Part shown: positions 1 through 8,665 of the stretch, piece by piece
Layout of the letters: each line of letters begins with the position of its first letter
Position numbering within the stretch: position 1 is the first letter of the stretch
Assembly: GCA_029983625.1 (NCBI GenBank)
Contig: JASBZF010000002.1
Span: 1 to 53,621, forward strand
DNA length: 53,621 nt
Direction: 5' to 3'
DNA from: Pauljensenia sp.
Lineage (GTDB): Bacteria; Actinomycetota; Actinomycetes; Actinomycetales; Actinomycetaceae
The notes under the pieces: generated by a model
What the model was told of the DNA's origin: nothing
The model's input: the letters and a program-made list of their open reading frames with translations, nothing else
Databases searched by the model: none
Position numbers and translations under genes: made by a program

Positions 1-2330
1 TCCGCATAGTCGCGGATCGTCCGATCAGAGGAGAAACGTCCCGACTGAGTGATATTCACCCAGGTTTTACGCGCCCAATCGCGCGCGTGTGCATGATCGG
101 CAGCCATACGGTCTTTCACTGTCCGGTAGGCGTCAAAATCGCCCAGAACGTAATAGACATCCGCAGGCTCATAACCTGATTCAAGAAGTGACCAGCGCAG
201 ATCGTGGAACCAGCCTGATCCGCGATCGTCGAGGGTGCCGTCCACGAGGGCATCAAGAACTCGTTTGAGTCCGGGGATGTTCTCGTAGTGCCAACGCGGA
301 TCGTAGTTCTTCCGCAGTTCGGGAAGCTCATCTTCGGTAGCGCCGAAAATGTAGGCGTTCTCAGGGCCAACAGCATCAAGAATCTCGACGTTCGCACCAT
401 CGAGAGTGCCGAGGGTGAGGGCACCGTTCATCATGAACTTCATATTCGATGTTCCCGAAGCTTCTTTACCGGCTGTCGAGATCTGCTCGGACACGTCAGC
501 AGCCGGAATGATGTGCTCAGCAGGCGAGACATTGTAGTTGTGGATGAAAACAACTGTGATACGCCCGTTGATATCCGGATCGTTGTTCACCAGCTCAGCG
601 ATCGTATTAATGAGTTTGATGATGCCTTTAGCGCGAATGTAACCCGGAGCTGCTTTCGCACCGAATATAAAGACACGTTGAGGGATGTTGAGATCCGGAT
701 TTTCTTTGAGACGGAAATACAAGTCGAGAACGTAGAACGCATTGAGGAGCTGGCGCTTGTACTCGTGGAGGCGTTTGATCTGAACGTCGAAGATCGCATT
801 CGGATCAATGTCAATCCCTTCACGTTCCTTCACCCAAGCGGCAAAATCAACTTTGTTCTGATGTTTAATCTCCGTGAGGGCATCAAGAACCGTATCGGTG
901 GCAGCATTCGTGAAGTCGCCGAGAACGCTCAGATCAGTCACCCACGCATCGGAGCCGGTCACTTCATCCAGTAAAGCGGCAAGCCTGGGATTGCATTGCT
1001 TGAGCCAGCGTCTCGGTGTGACGCCGTTCGTTTTGTTATTGAAACGCTCAGGCCAAATCGCGTGCCATTCTTTCAGGGTTTCGCGTTGAATAATTTCTGT
1101 GTGCAACGCGGCAACACCGTTGATCGAATACGAAGCGTAGCAGGCAATCCAAGCCATGCGAACAGTATTACCTGACACTGGGGCCATGTAGTCGATCGTT
1201 CCCTGATTGAGGCCACGATCAGCCATGTCGATACGGAATCGGCGGTCAATTTCCCGGACAATCTCGGCAATACGTGGGAAGAGACGGTCAAAGATCGTCA
1301 TCTCCCAGGTTTCAAGCGCCTCCGCGAGGACCGTGTGGTTCGTGTAAGCGAAGGTCTGTGTCACGATCTTCCAGGCGTCTTCCCAACCGAGTCCATGCAC
1401 ATCCATGAGAAGGCGCATGAGTTCAGGGATTGCCAGCACCGGGTGCGTGTCATTGAGCTGAATAGCGTTGTAAGCGGCGAAATCGGACAGGTCATCCCCG
1501 TGATGTGTACGGTAGTTATCGATGATGGCCTGCAGGGAAGCAGAGCAGAAGAAATACTGCTGACGGACGCGAAGAACTTTACCTTCAAAGGTGGTGTCGT
1601 TCGGGTAGAGGACGCGGGAAATGTCGTTCGTGCGTTCACGGTCAACGATCGCGTCGGTGAAGCGCTGCGAGTTGAAAGCGTCATAGTCGAACTCTTCGAT
1701 AGGTTCAGCTTTCCACAGGCGCAAAGTGTTGACATTGTGCGTCCCGTAGCCGGTGATTGGCATGTCGTAGGGGACGGCGCGCACGGTGAGATCCGCGTAG
1801 GAGATGATTCTTGCTTCTTCCTCACGGCGGATAACAAAGGGGTAGCCCTCTTCCATCCAAGGATCGGGGTGTTCCGTTTGGAACCCGTTATCAAAGAGCT
1901 GTTTGAACAGACCGTAGCGGTAGAGAATGCCGTAGCCGGTCACCGGCAGGTTTAAGGTTGCGCACGAGTCGAGGAAACACGCGGCGAGACGTCCAAGTCC
2001 TCCGTTGCCGAGCGCTGCATCCGGTTCTTCTTCGAGGATACGGGAAAGATCTTGCCCATATGCGGCGAGGGCGGAGCGCGCCTCATTGACGAGGCCAAGA
2101 TTGGACAGGTTGTTCAGGAGGGCACGTCCCATGAGGAACTCGGCGGAAAAATAATGTTCCTGACGGCCCTTCGCGTAGGTCTCAGTTGTTTCAGACCAGC
2201 GGTCGGCGATTTGATCGACGACCGCAGCGGACAAGCCCTGCCATAGTTCCATAGGCGTTGATTTGACAACGGGACGGCCAGAGACCGCGCGCACCTGGGT
2301 CGCGAAGGTCTCAGGGAGGTTGTGTGTCAT
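1..2330 (-). CDS. glgP: Glycogen/starch/maltodextrin phosphorylase, 3' end outside window
   Basis: Phosphorolyses alpha-1,4-glucan to glucose-1-phosphate using pyridoxal phosphate; cytoplasmic. The frame read on the minus strand from ATG 2330 is open to the window edge (776 codons). Family signatures are clear: EEPDAALGNGGLGRLAACF (substrate-site region), VQIKRLHEYKRQLLN, and GKEASGTSNMKFMMNGALT, which contains the PLP lysine (the K of NMKF). The last visible residues, SSDRTIRDYA, align with the extreme C-terminus of E. coli GlgP, so only about ten residues are missing. The start has a good ribosome-binding site (GGAG, 5 bases before ATG). It lies alone downstream of marC. Identity is very secure; whether it acts on glycogen or maltodextrin cannot be told from sequence. 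Confidence 0.97.
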   Translation of the reverse strand, partial: MTHNLPETFATQVRAVSGRPVVKSTPMELWQGLSAAVVDQIADRWSETTETYAKGRQEHYFSAEFLMGRALLNNLSNLGLVNEARSALAAYGQDLSRILEEEPDAALGNGGLGRLAACFLDSCATLNLPVTGYGILYRYGLFKQLFDNGFQTEHPDPWMEEGYPFVIRREEEARIISYADLTVRAVPYDMPITGYGTHNVNTLRLWKAEPIEEFDYDAFNSQRFTDAIVDRERTNDISRVLYPNDTTFEGKVLRVRQQYFFCSASLQAIIDNYRTHHGDDLSDFAAYNAIQLNDTHPVLAIPELMRLLMDVHGLGWEDAWKIVTQTFAYTNHTVLAEALETWEMTIFDRLFPRIAEIVREIDRRFRIDMADRGLNQGTIDYMAPVSGNTVRMAWIACYASYSINGVAALHTEIIQRETLKEWHAIWPERFNNKTNGVTPRRWLKQCNPRLAALLDEVTGSDAWVTDLSVLGDFTNAATDTVLDALTEIKHQNKVDFAAWVKEREGIDIDPNAIFDVQIKRLHEYKRQLLNAFYVLDLYFRLKENPDLNIPQRVFIFGAKAAPGYIRAKGIIKLINTIAELVNNDPDINGRITVVFIHNYNVSPAEHIIPAADVSEQISTAGKEASGTSNMKFMMNGALTLGTLDGANVEILDAVGPENAYIFGATEDELPELRKNYDPRWHYENIPGLKRVLDALVDGTLDDRGSGWFHDLRWSLLESGYEPADVYYVLGDFDAYRTVKDRMAADHAHARDWARKTWVNITQSGRFSSDRTIRDYA

Positions 2331-2372
2331 GAGTACTCCAAATGAAAATTGAAGGGTGAAGCGGCGCGTCCG

Positions 2373-2390
2373 CTGAGGGCGGACCCTCAG
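2373..2390. terminator. Small perfect hairpin between marC and glgP
   Basis: CTGAGGG and CCCTCAG form a perfect 7-bp stem with a 4-base loop between the marC stop (2519) and the glgP start (2330). No T-tract follows on the minus strand, so it is either a weak terminator of the PHP-marC operon or an RNA structure in the glgP leader. Confidence 0.35.
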
Positions 2391-2518
2391 GAAAAGCCTG
2401 CCGAGGTGTTCTCAGCGACGTTACTCGCCGTCACTTCGGTTGGCTTCAGACTTCTGTGCTCACTTTAGCGCGAAACACGAAAAGGCTTTCGCCCGCTTGC
2501 TCGCATATTTTTCTGGAA

Positions 2519-3151
2519 CTACACAAGTGAGGAGGTGGCGATGAAATCGAAGATCCCACCCATCACCAGTTGAGTGGCGATCGCCGCCAAGAGCAAACCC
2601 ATGATCTTGGTCAGCAGCATGATGCCTCCTGGACCAAGGATTTTGGATAAGAGCAGAGAAAAACGCATTGTCGCCCACATAACAAGATGCGCGAGAACCA
2701 CCGCGCTGATCGCCCCAACCCAGCCTGAAGCTGAGGTATTTGCCTGAGCGACTGAGACCATCACCGCAACGATGGCACCGGGTCCGGCAAGCAGGGGTGT
2801 CCCTAAGGGGACAAGAGCGACATTCACCGATTCGTTACCGGTATCCGGTTCTTCACTGTCGGTCCCCATGAGGAGTTCCATTGCGACGAGGAATAGAAGA
2901 ACGCCGCCAGAAAGTTTGAGGGCCTCCATCGAGATCTGGAGAAGATGAAGGATGGACTGACCGAGCACCGCGAAAACGAGGATCACGCAGAAAGACACCA
3001 CGGTCGCCTGCAGTGCCGCATGTTTTTGCCGAACGCGAGTCATACGACCCGTTAAGGCTAAGAACACAGGGATCGCACCAAAAGGATCGAGAATGACGAT
3101 CAGTGTGGTGAAAGTGGTCGCGAAGAGAGCAACATCGAAGAAGGAAGTCAC
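2519..3151 (-). CDS. MarC/UPF0056 family integral membrane protein
   Basis: 210 aa, six predicted membrane segments. The N-terminus (VILDPFGAIPVFLALTG) and the central GTPLLAGPGAIVAVM are the typical MarC-family motifs. The family was named for a supposed role in multiple antibiotic resistance, but its function is unproven; a transporter-like role is assumed. The ATG overlaps the stop codon of the upstream PHP gene in an ATGA configuration (3148-3151), so the two are translationally coupled. Confidence 0.9.
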   Translation of the reverse strand: MTSFFDVALFATTFTTLIVILDPFGAIPVFLALTGRMTRVRQKHAALQATVVSFCVILVFAVLGQSILHLLQISMEALKLSGGVLLFLVAMELLMGTDSEEPDTGNESVNVALVPLGTPLLAGPGAIVAVMVSVAQANTSASGWVGAISAVVLAHLVMWATMRFSLLLSKILGPGGIMLLTKIMGLLLAAIATQLVMGGIFDFIATSSLV

Positions 3152-3993
3152 GGACGGACCACCTCGATGCTGCCGCGCGCTTCGACCTCGTTCAACACTT
3201 CAGGTGAAGTGAGGTTTTCTCCTAGTCGATTCGGTTTGCCGAACCCGTGGTAATCCGAAGAACCGAACAGTGCAAGTCCAAGTTGGCGCGCGAGTTCTTC
3301 GACGGCACGCCTATCTTCGACCGTGTGATCGCGATGGTCGCGTTCAATCCCGAAGAGGCCAGCTTCAGCCATCGCTGCGATGGTCTCATCGGGCAGGAGA
3401 CGCTGACGCGCCCTCGCTTTAGGGTGGGCAAGCACGGGAACACCACCGGCTTCGAGGAGGATCTCAACGGCTTCAACAGGATCGGGTGCCCAATGATGCA
3501 CGTAGTAAGGCCCCGAAGGATGAAGAGCACCCCGGAAAGCTGCCGCACGATCAGCAAAAGAACCCGCTTTAACAAGCGCATCGGCAATGTGGGGGCGTCC
3601 AACAGGACCATTTTCGGGCGCATGAGAACGCACATCTTCCCAGGTGATCGGAAAATCCTCTTCGAGACGTTCCACCATCGCTTTCGCGCGAGTCTTCCGG
3701 CTCACACGAGACTTTTCCAAAGTAGCGACAAGACGGGAAGAAGTCGGATCGGGAAGCAGACCGAGAAGATGCACGGTGATGCCTTCAGCTGAACAGCTCA
3801 TCTCCACTCCACGCACGAGGGCGACGCCTGTGTCTTTTACAGCTGCTTGTGCTTCAACCCATCCTTCACAGGTGTCATGATCGGTTAAACCGAGGACATC
3901 TAAACCTGCGTCTGCGCCCGCCGCAAGGAGTTCGGCGGGCGCATCGGTACCGTCTGAGCATGACGAATGAGTGTGAAGGTCGATCCGAAGCAT
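3148..3993 (-). CDS. PHP-domain metal-dependent phosphoesterase
   Basis: 281 aa from ATG 3993. PHP metal-binding motifs run in order: LHTHSSCSDGT (N-terminal HxH), GLTDHDT, PVLAHPKA and SSDYHGFGK. This is the TrpH/YciV-like group; relatives include the RNase AM/3',5'-nucleotide phosphatase type, but the substrate here is inferred only. An in-frame GTG at 4029 would add 12 residues. The ATG fits better because the conserved beta strand MLRIDLHTH begins there and TATACC lies 8 bases upstream, resembling a leaderless promoter. It forms an operon with marC and is divergent from pepP with a 45-base gap. Confidence 0.88.
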   Translation of the reverse strand: MLRIDLHTHSSCSDGTDAPAELLAAGADAGLDVLGLTDHDTCEGWVEAQAAVKDTGVALVRGVEMSCSAEGITVHLLGLLPDPTSSRLVATLEKSRVSRKTRAKAMVERLEEDFPITWEDVRSHAPENGPVGRPHIADALVKAGSFADRAAAFRGALHPSGPYYVHHWAPDPVEAVEILLEAGGVPVLAHPKARARQRLLPDETIAAMAEAGLFGIERDHRDHTVEDRRAVEELARQLGLALFGSSDYHGFGKPNRLGENLTSPEVLNEVEARGSIEVVRP

Positions 3994-4026
3994 GACTTGA
4001 GGGTATAGCTTGCCTCGCTTGAGTGC

Positions 4027-4038
4027 CACAATGGGACT
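4027..4038 (+). promoter_or_regulatory. Possible leaderless -10 box for pepP
   Basis: CACAAT is followed by exactly six bases and then the pepP ATG. No Shine-Dalgarno sequence is visible. CACAAT is a poor match to TANNNT, so this is weaker than the other cases in the window. Confidence 0.3.
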
Positions 4039-5571
4039 ATGACTGATGTGCCCGCAACCGCCGCTGAAGAATCCGCATCCGAATCCATGACCACCAGGGG
4101 TGAGGGGCGCTCCCGGCGACCCGATTCAGATGCTTTCCGCGCTTTCATGGCGTCCGGTTGGGGCGAACGCATCACGATGCCGCTTGAGCGTTTAGGAGCA
4201 GCCGATTATCTTCCCGCTCGCGCACTAACTGCGGGTCAGCCTTTTGCGGGACAGCGCCTTGTCGTTCCCGCTGGCACTTTCAAGGTCCGCAGTAACGACT
4301 GCGATTATCGTTTCCGCGCGCATTCAGCTTTCGCGCATCTGAGCGGGTTAGGAGGCGAACGCGAGCCGGATGCGGTACTCGTCCTCGAACCGAAGGAATC
4401 GGGCGGGCATGAGGCTGTCCTTTATTTCAAGCCGCGTGCTTCACGCACATCCAAGGAGTTTTATGCGGATTCACGTTACGGTGAGTTTTGGGTCGGGGCG
4501 CGCCCTTCACTGGAGGAAGTGACCACGCAAACGGGCTTACGCTGTGCCCATATTGACACTTTGCGGGATGCTCTTGCCAAGGATGCAGGTCAAGTGGATA
4601 TACGGATCGTGCGTGGAGTCGATGCGCATATTGAGTCCACGGTCGAAGAGATCCGCACTCAAGCTGGTTTGCCTGTGGGTGAGGATGCTCGGCCCGAGGA
4701 TGAACGATTCGAGGAACACCTTTCGGAGATTCGTCTACGCAAGGATCCTTTTGAGCAGGCTGAGCTGCGCCGAGCTGTTGAGGTCACAAAACGCGGTTTC
4801 GACGATATTCTCAAGGCTTTGCCTCGGGCAGTCGGTCATCGTCGAGGAGAACGAGTGATCGAGGGCGCTTTTGGCGCTGTGGCGCGGGAAGAGGGCAATG
4901 GTCTCGGCTACGACACCATCGCAGCTTCGGGTAATCACGCGAATACTCTTCACTGGATCGATAATGATGGCCCGGTCAACGAAGGTGATCTTGTCCTCGT
5001 TGATGCAGGAGTTGAGGTCGATTCCCTGTACACCGCCGATATCACGCGCACTCTCCCGGTTAATGGTGTGTTTAACGATGTGCAGGCGCGCGTCTATCAG
5101 GCGGTGCTTGATGCGTGCGAGGCTGCGCTTGCGCGGGCGAATGAGCCGGGTTGTCGTTTTCAGGATGTTCACGACGCGGCCATGCAGGTCATTGCGACTC
5201 GTTTACGCGAATGGGGTATCTTGCCCGTCAGTGTCGAAGAGGCTTTGTCTGCCGAAGGTCAGCAGCATCGTCGTTGGATGCCGCACGGCACCTGTCATCA
5301 TCTTGGTTTGGATGTGCATGATTGCGCGCAGGCGCGTCGTGAAATGTATCAGGAGGCTTTGCTCGAACCGGGAATGGTGTTCACGATCGAACCGGGACTG
5401 TACTTCCGTGCCGATGATGAGCTTATTCCCGCTGAATATCGAGGGATCGGTGTGCGGATCGAAGATGATGTCCTGGTGAACGAGGACGGGAGCGTCACGA
5501 GGATTTCTGAGGATATTCCGCGCACCATCGCCGAGGTCGAAGCCTGGATCGCGGCAGCTCAGGGACGTTAA
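4039..5571 (+). CDS. pepP: Xaa-Pro aminopeptidase (M24B)
   Basis: 510 aa. It releases N-terminal residues preceding proline; cytoplasmic dinuclear metallopeptidase. An N-terminal aminopeptidase P domain (about residues 30-200) is followed by the pita-bread catalytic domain. The five metal ligands are visible: VDAGVEVDSLYTADITRT (two Asp), GTCHHLGLDVHD (His), TIEPGLYF (Glu) and GVRIEDDVLV (Glu). Length matches actinobacterial AMP-type enzymes. It is divergent from the PHP-marC operon and convergent with the gene ending at 5815. Confidence 0.95.
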   Translation: MTDVPATAAEESASESMTTRGEGRSRRPDSDAFRAFMASGWGERITMPLERLGAADYLPARALTAGQPFAGQRLVVPAGTFKVRSNDCDYRFRAHSAFAHLSGLGGEREPDAVLVLEPKESGGHEAVLYFKPRASRTSKEFYADSRYGEFWVGARPSLEEVTTQTGLRCAHIDTLRDALAKDAGQVDIRIVRGVDAHIESTVEEIRTQAGLPVGEDARPEDERFEEHLSEIRLRKDPFEQAELRRAVEVTKRGFDDILKALPRAVGHRRGERVIEGAFGAVAREEGNGLGYDTIAASGNHANTLHWIDNDGPVNEGDLVLVDAGVEVDSLYTADITRTLPVNGVFNDVQARVYQAVLDACEAALARANEPGCRFQDVHDAAMQVIATRLREWGILPVSVEEALSAEGQQHRRWMPHGTCHHLGLDVHDCAQARREMYQEALLEPGMVFTIEPGLYFRADDELIPAEYRGIGVRIEDDVLVNEDGSVTRISEDIPRTIAEVEAWIAAAQGR

Positions 5572-5575
5572 GGAA

Positions 5576-5713
5576 GTGCGGGCGGGTCTTCTGGAACAGG
5601 GTGCGACGGTGGAAGAGATGAATCAGTGGTATGACAGTGGGAATCCGGCTGCGCAATCTTATGAAGCATACGTGTGCTCACAAGACGCCCTCGGATATCT
5701 CAGCCTCCAATAA
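5576..5713 (+). CDS. Possible 45-aa small protein after pepP
   Basis: A GTG-started frame (begins VRAGLLEQGATVEEM, ends ALGYLSLQ) lies four bases after the pepP stop and fills most of the pepP/stress-gene gap. Composition is protein-like (balanced, acidic, with aromatic residues) but no family is recognised. The start lacks a well-placed ribosome-binding site. It could be a remnant of a longer gene or chance. Confidence 0.22.
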   Translation: MRAGLLEQGATVEEMNQWYDSGNPAAQSYEAYVCSQDALGYLSLQ

Positions 5714-5789
5714 CACCCACAAGATCAGCAACGCCACCACCGCACTGACCATAACACACATGAAGCAGGACAGATCCCGCACAGAACAA

Positions 5790-5806
5790 CTGTGTACGCT
5801 ACACAG
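5790..5806 (-). terminator. Candidate terminator of stress-protein gene
   Basis: CTGTGTA and TACACAG form a perfect 7-bp stem with a CGC loop, nine bases past the stop codon of the minus-strand gene at 5815. A T-rich stretch (GTTGTTCT) follows on that strand. Confidence 0.45.
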
Positions 5807-5814
5807 CCACTGAT

Positions 5815-6504
5815 TTACTCTCCGGATTCTCTTTCCTTCACAGCGTCACTGCGCGACTGGGGCACGCTCTGCGAAGGGGCCTCATTTTGTGGGCGCGCCT
5901 CGTTTTGTGACTGCACAGCACTCACCCGCACACCAAAACGCGGCTGCTCATCAGGACGTGAACCATATTCAGTCGGCCCCTCTTTCTCAGGACGTGTCCG
6001 CACAGATCGAGGACGCATCTGATTACCGGGAGTCTTTTGCAACATCTGAAAGGCCCGATCAACCTGCGCAGAAGCCAAAACCGCATAACGAGAAGCCACC
6101 ACCTGAGAAGAGGAAGTGAAATCCCTACGCCCACCAGTCATCGCATACAGCAAACCCGACATCACAATTCCCGCCAGAACACCACCGGCGACACCAAACA
6201 TCACCCACAGGAAAGTTGAACGACTCGGAGCAGCGAAAGACATCATCAGCCCCATAAACGCACCCCACAGCGCACCCGAAGACGCACCGGAGAGAGCAGC
6301 GCGCCCCATCGTCAAACGTCCCGTCACTCGTTCCACAAGGTGAAGATCCGTCCCCACAATCGTGATCGACTTAACGTCAAACTCTTGATCGGCAAGATAA
6401 TCGACAGCTCCCTGCGCCTCCGCATAGGTACGATACGATGCCACCTCAGTCCCCGAAGGCATCACGGGCATCTGAAACTGCGAAGAAGCGCTACGAGCAG
6501 CCAT
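5815..6504 (-). CDS. Membrane protein with general-stress-protein 17M (YflT)-like N-terminus
   Basis: 229 aa. Residues near 12-60 (EVASYRTYAEAQGAVDYLADQEFDVKSITIVGTDLHLVERVTGRLT) have the pattern of the heat-induced stress protein YflT/17M domain. Two hydrophobic, glycine-rich membrane segments follow (about 65-125), then a charged, low-complexity tail with repeated Q/N-E-A-P. The ATG at 6504 is preferred because GGAAGG lies six bases upstream; the frame is open further but lacks a better start. It is divergent from the MgtE-N/CBS gene. In other actinobacteria a gene of this kind sits beside the same neighbours. Its function is unknown. Confidence 0.8.
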   Translation of the reverse strand: MAARSASSQFQMPVMPSGTEVASYRTYAEAQGAVDYLADQEFDVKSITIVGTDLHLVERVTGRLTMGRAALSGASSGALWGAFMGLMMSFAAPSRSTFLWVMFGVAGGVLAGIVMSGLLYAMTGGRRDFTSSSQVVASRYAVLASAQVDRAFQMLQKTPGNQMRPRSVRTRPEKEGPTEYGSRPDEQPRFGVRVSAVQSQNEARPQNEAPSQSVPQSRSDAVKERESGE

Positions 6505-6566
6505 CATTTTCCTTCCCTGATCACAATCCGAAGAAATCCTAGATGCCATCCTCCCACCCCGCAGCC

Positions 6567-6578
6567 TAGGCTGTCCTC
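6567..6578 (+). promoter_or_regulatory. Leaderless promoter -10 box of MgtE-N/CBS gene
   Basis: TAGGCT, six bases, then GTG 6579. There is no Shine-Dalgarno sequence. The hexamer lies in the palindrome CAGCCTAGGCTG (6562-6573), which could also be an operator. Confidence 0.6.
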
Positions 6579-7883
6579 GTGAGCAACGAACAAATGAGCC
6601 TCGCAACCGCAGGACGCCGCGTATACATCGGAAAGCTCGCCGGAACCTCGGTATTCGACCCCCTCGGCGACCAGGTCGGTCGTATCCATGACGTCGTTGT
6701 CACCTTCAAAGTGTCAGGGATCGCAAACGTCATCGGATTCGTCGTCGAAGTCGGTCCGCGTAAGCGCGTATTCCTTCCCCTGACACGCATCACCTCCATC
6801 GAATCAGGCTCAGTCATCACAACCGGCCTCCTCAACATGCGCACATTCACACAGCGCCCCGTCGAAACCCTCGTCCTCGCTGAACTCTTCGACCGTGTCG
6901 TCACCCTCAACGACGGTTCCGGAGACGTGAGGATTCTCGATGTCGCGATGGAACGACGACGCCCGAAAGACTGGGTGATCTCCAAACTGCACGTACAGCG
7001 ACAAAGAACCACCTCACTCGGTTTCATCCGTTCAGGGGAAACCCTCAACGTCTCTGTCTTTGAAGTCAGCGGCCTACTGAAAACCGACTCCAAGCAAGCA
7101 GCAACCTCACTCCTTGCCCACACCGAAGACATGCGTCCCGCCGACCTCGCCGACCTGCTCCACGACTTACCGCGAGACCGCCGCATGGCAATCGCACAAG
7201 AACTTCCCGACGCGCGGCTGGCAGACGTCCTCGAAGAACTCGGTGAAGAAGACCGAGTCGCCATCGTCTCCGCCTTAGAAGCCGGACGAGCCGCCGACGT
7301 CCTCGACGTCATGCAACCCGACGACGCAGCCGACCTCGTCTCCGAACTCCCCGAAGCGAAAGCCCAAGCCCTCCTTGACCTCATGGAACCTGAGGAAGCA
7401 AAAGATGTCCGCAGACTCCTCACCTACGCAGAATCCACTGCAGGCTCCCTAATGACCACCGAACCCGTGATCTTCGGCCCCGGCGCAACCGTCGCCCAAA
7501 TGCTTGCATCCGTGCGTCGTGAAGACCTTCCGATCTCACTGGCCACCGTCGCTTTTATCACTCGCCCACCCGAAGAGACCCCGACCGGCCAGTACCTCGG
7601 AATGGTTCATCTTCAGCGGGCACTGCGTGAACCACCACAGACCCTCCTCGGTACGATTCTTGACTCCAATATCGAAGCCGTATCCGCTGAAGCTCACGTC
7701 GCCACCGTGACTCGACTCCTCGCCACATACAATCTCACTGTCCTTCCCGTCGTCGACGAGGATGGCCACCTACTCGGAGCGGTCTCCGCCGATGACGTTC
7801 TCGACGAACTTCTGCCCGAAGATTGGCGCGACTACGACGACGAAGTCGCCGACAGGATCATGGCGAGGAGCATCGATGGCTGA
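6579..7883 (+). CDS. MgtE-N / CBS-domain protein with PRC-barrel start (non-transporter MgtE-like)
   Basis: 434 aa starting at GTG. Residues about 10-160 hold two PRC-barrel-like stretches (YIGKLAGTSVFDPLGDQVGRIHDVVV). Then comes an MgtE intracellular N domain of helical repeats (DLADLLHDLPRDRRMAIAQEL, ADVLDVMQPDDAADLVSEL, about 180-290) and a CBS pair (about 290-425). The membrane pore domain of true MgtE is absent, so this is a soluble Mg2+/nucleotide-sensing module rather than a channel. It overlaps the DUF1003 gene by eight bases (ATGGCTGA), a strong sign of co-translation. The MgtE-N/DUF1003/Mrp order recurs in actinobacteria. Confidence 0.88.
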   Translation: MSNEQMSLATAGRRVYIGKLAGTSVFDPLGDQVGRIHDVVVTFKVSGIANVIGFVVEVGPRKRVFLPLTRITSIESGSVITTGLLNMRTFTQRPVETLVLAELFDRVVTLNDGSGDVRILDVAMERRRPKDWVISKLHVQRQRTTSLGFIRSGETLNVSVFEVSGLLKTDSKQAATSLLAHTEDMRPADLADLLHDLPRDRRMAIAQELPDARLADVLEELGEEDRVAIVSALEAGRAADVLDVMQPDDAADLVSELPEAKAQALLDLMEPEEAKDVRRLLTYAESTAGSLMTTEPVIFGPGATVAQMLASVRREDLPISLATVAFITRPPEETPTGQYLGMVHLQRALREPPQTLLGTILDSNIEAVSAEAHVATVTRLLATYNLTVLPVVDEDGHLLGAVSADDVLDELLPEDWRDYDDEVADRIMARSIDG

Positions 7884-8445
7884 CCGTCTCGACACCCCCC
7901 GCGAGCGCGGATTCTCGTGGTTTCGCCGCCGCACGCGCTCTTCTGACGGTTTCGGGCGATTCGCTGAAGCAACCGCCCGTTTCATGGGGTCACCGCGTTT
8001 CATTCTTTACATGACGATTTTCGTTGTGTCCTGGATCGCGGCGAATGTCGTCCTTCATCAACTGGCCCGCACATACGCCTGGGATGAGTATCCCTTCATC
8101 CTCCTGAATCTTGCCTTCTCAACCCAGGCGTCCTATTCAGCGCCTCTCATTCTTCTCGCACAGAATCGTCAAGCTGACCGTGACCGCGTGCAAGCCGAGC
8201 AGGATCGCCAGCGTGCCGAACGCAACCTCGCTGACACCGAGTTCCTCACGCGCGAAATCGCAAGTCTGCGCCTATCCGTTCAGGAAGTCGCAACCCGAGA
8301 CTTCCTTCGTTCAGAGCTTCGCGACCTCCTTGAGGATCTGCGCGAAGATATTCGCGCCCAGATTCGTGCCGAGCTGGAAGCAGAGTACGTCAAGAAAAAT
8401 GAGGAAAAATCCGACGATCCTGAATATTCCCGCACCGAGGCGTAA
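7876..8445 (+). CDS. DUF1003 membrane protein
   Basis: 189 aa. Two membrane helices (about residues 43-60 and 74-95) flank the conserved WDEYPFILLNLAFSTQASYSAPLILLAQNRQADRDR pattern of DUF1003. A long charged coiled coil follows (about 100-170, QAEQDRQRAERNLADTEFLTREIASLRLS). The start codon lies inside the end of the upstream gene, chosen because the DUF1003 domain begins soon after it. The family's function is not established; pairing with an MgtE-N/CBS sensor suggests a shared role at the membrane. Confidence 0.9.
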   Translation: MADRLDTPRERGFSWFRRRTRSSDGFGRFAEATARFMGSPRFILYMTIFVVSWIAANVVLHQLARTYAWDEYPFILLNLAFSTQASYSAPLILLAQNRQADRDRVQAEQDRQRAERNLADTEFLTREIASLRLSVQEVATRDFLRSELRDLLEDLREDIRAQIRAELEAEYVKKNEEKSDDPEYSRTEA

Positions 8446-8653
8446 GACTAAAAACCACATTCGCCCCTATATGAGCCTAAAGCCCCGCCCTCGGCACTTT
8501 CCCCATCCCCACACAGGCGAGCTGCCCCGTACAGTCAAACATTCCACCCGCAGCCAACTCACGCGCAGGCGGACAATCGCCATCGATGAAGGATCTTCCT
8601 TTCACTTTCGTTCAGGCACCTTTGCCCGATACGAACTTCTGGGCGCTGCTGCG

Positions 8654-8665
8654 TAGAATCACAGC
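8654..8665 (+). promoter_or_regulatory. Leaderless promoter -10 box of mrp
   Basis: TAGAAT followed by exactly six bases and the mrp ATG at 8666. No ribosome-binding site is present. Confidence 0.65.

Noticed and set aside
288..974. Long plus-strand open frame (228 codons) and others between 1 and 2300
   Set aside because: They are antisense shadows of glgP, whose minus-strand translation matches the family end to end.
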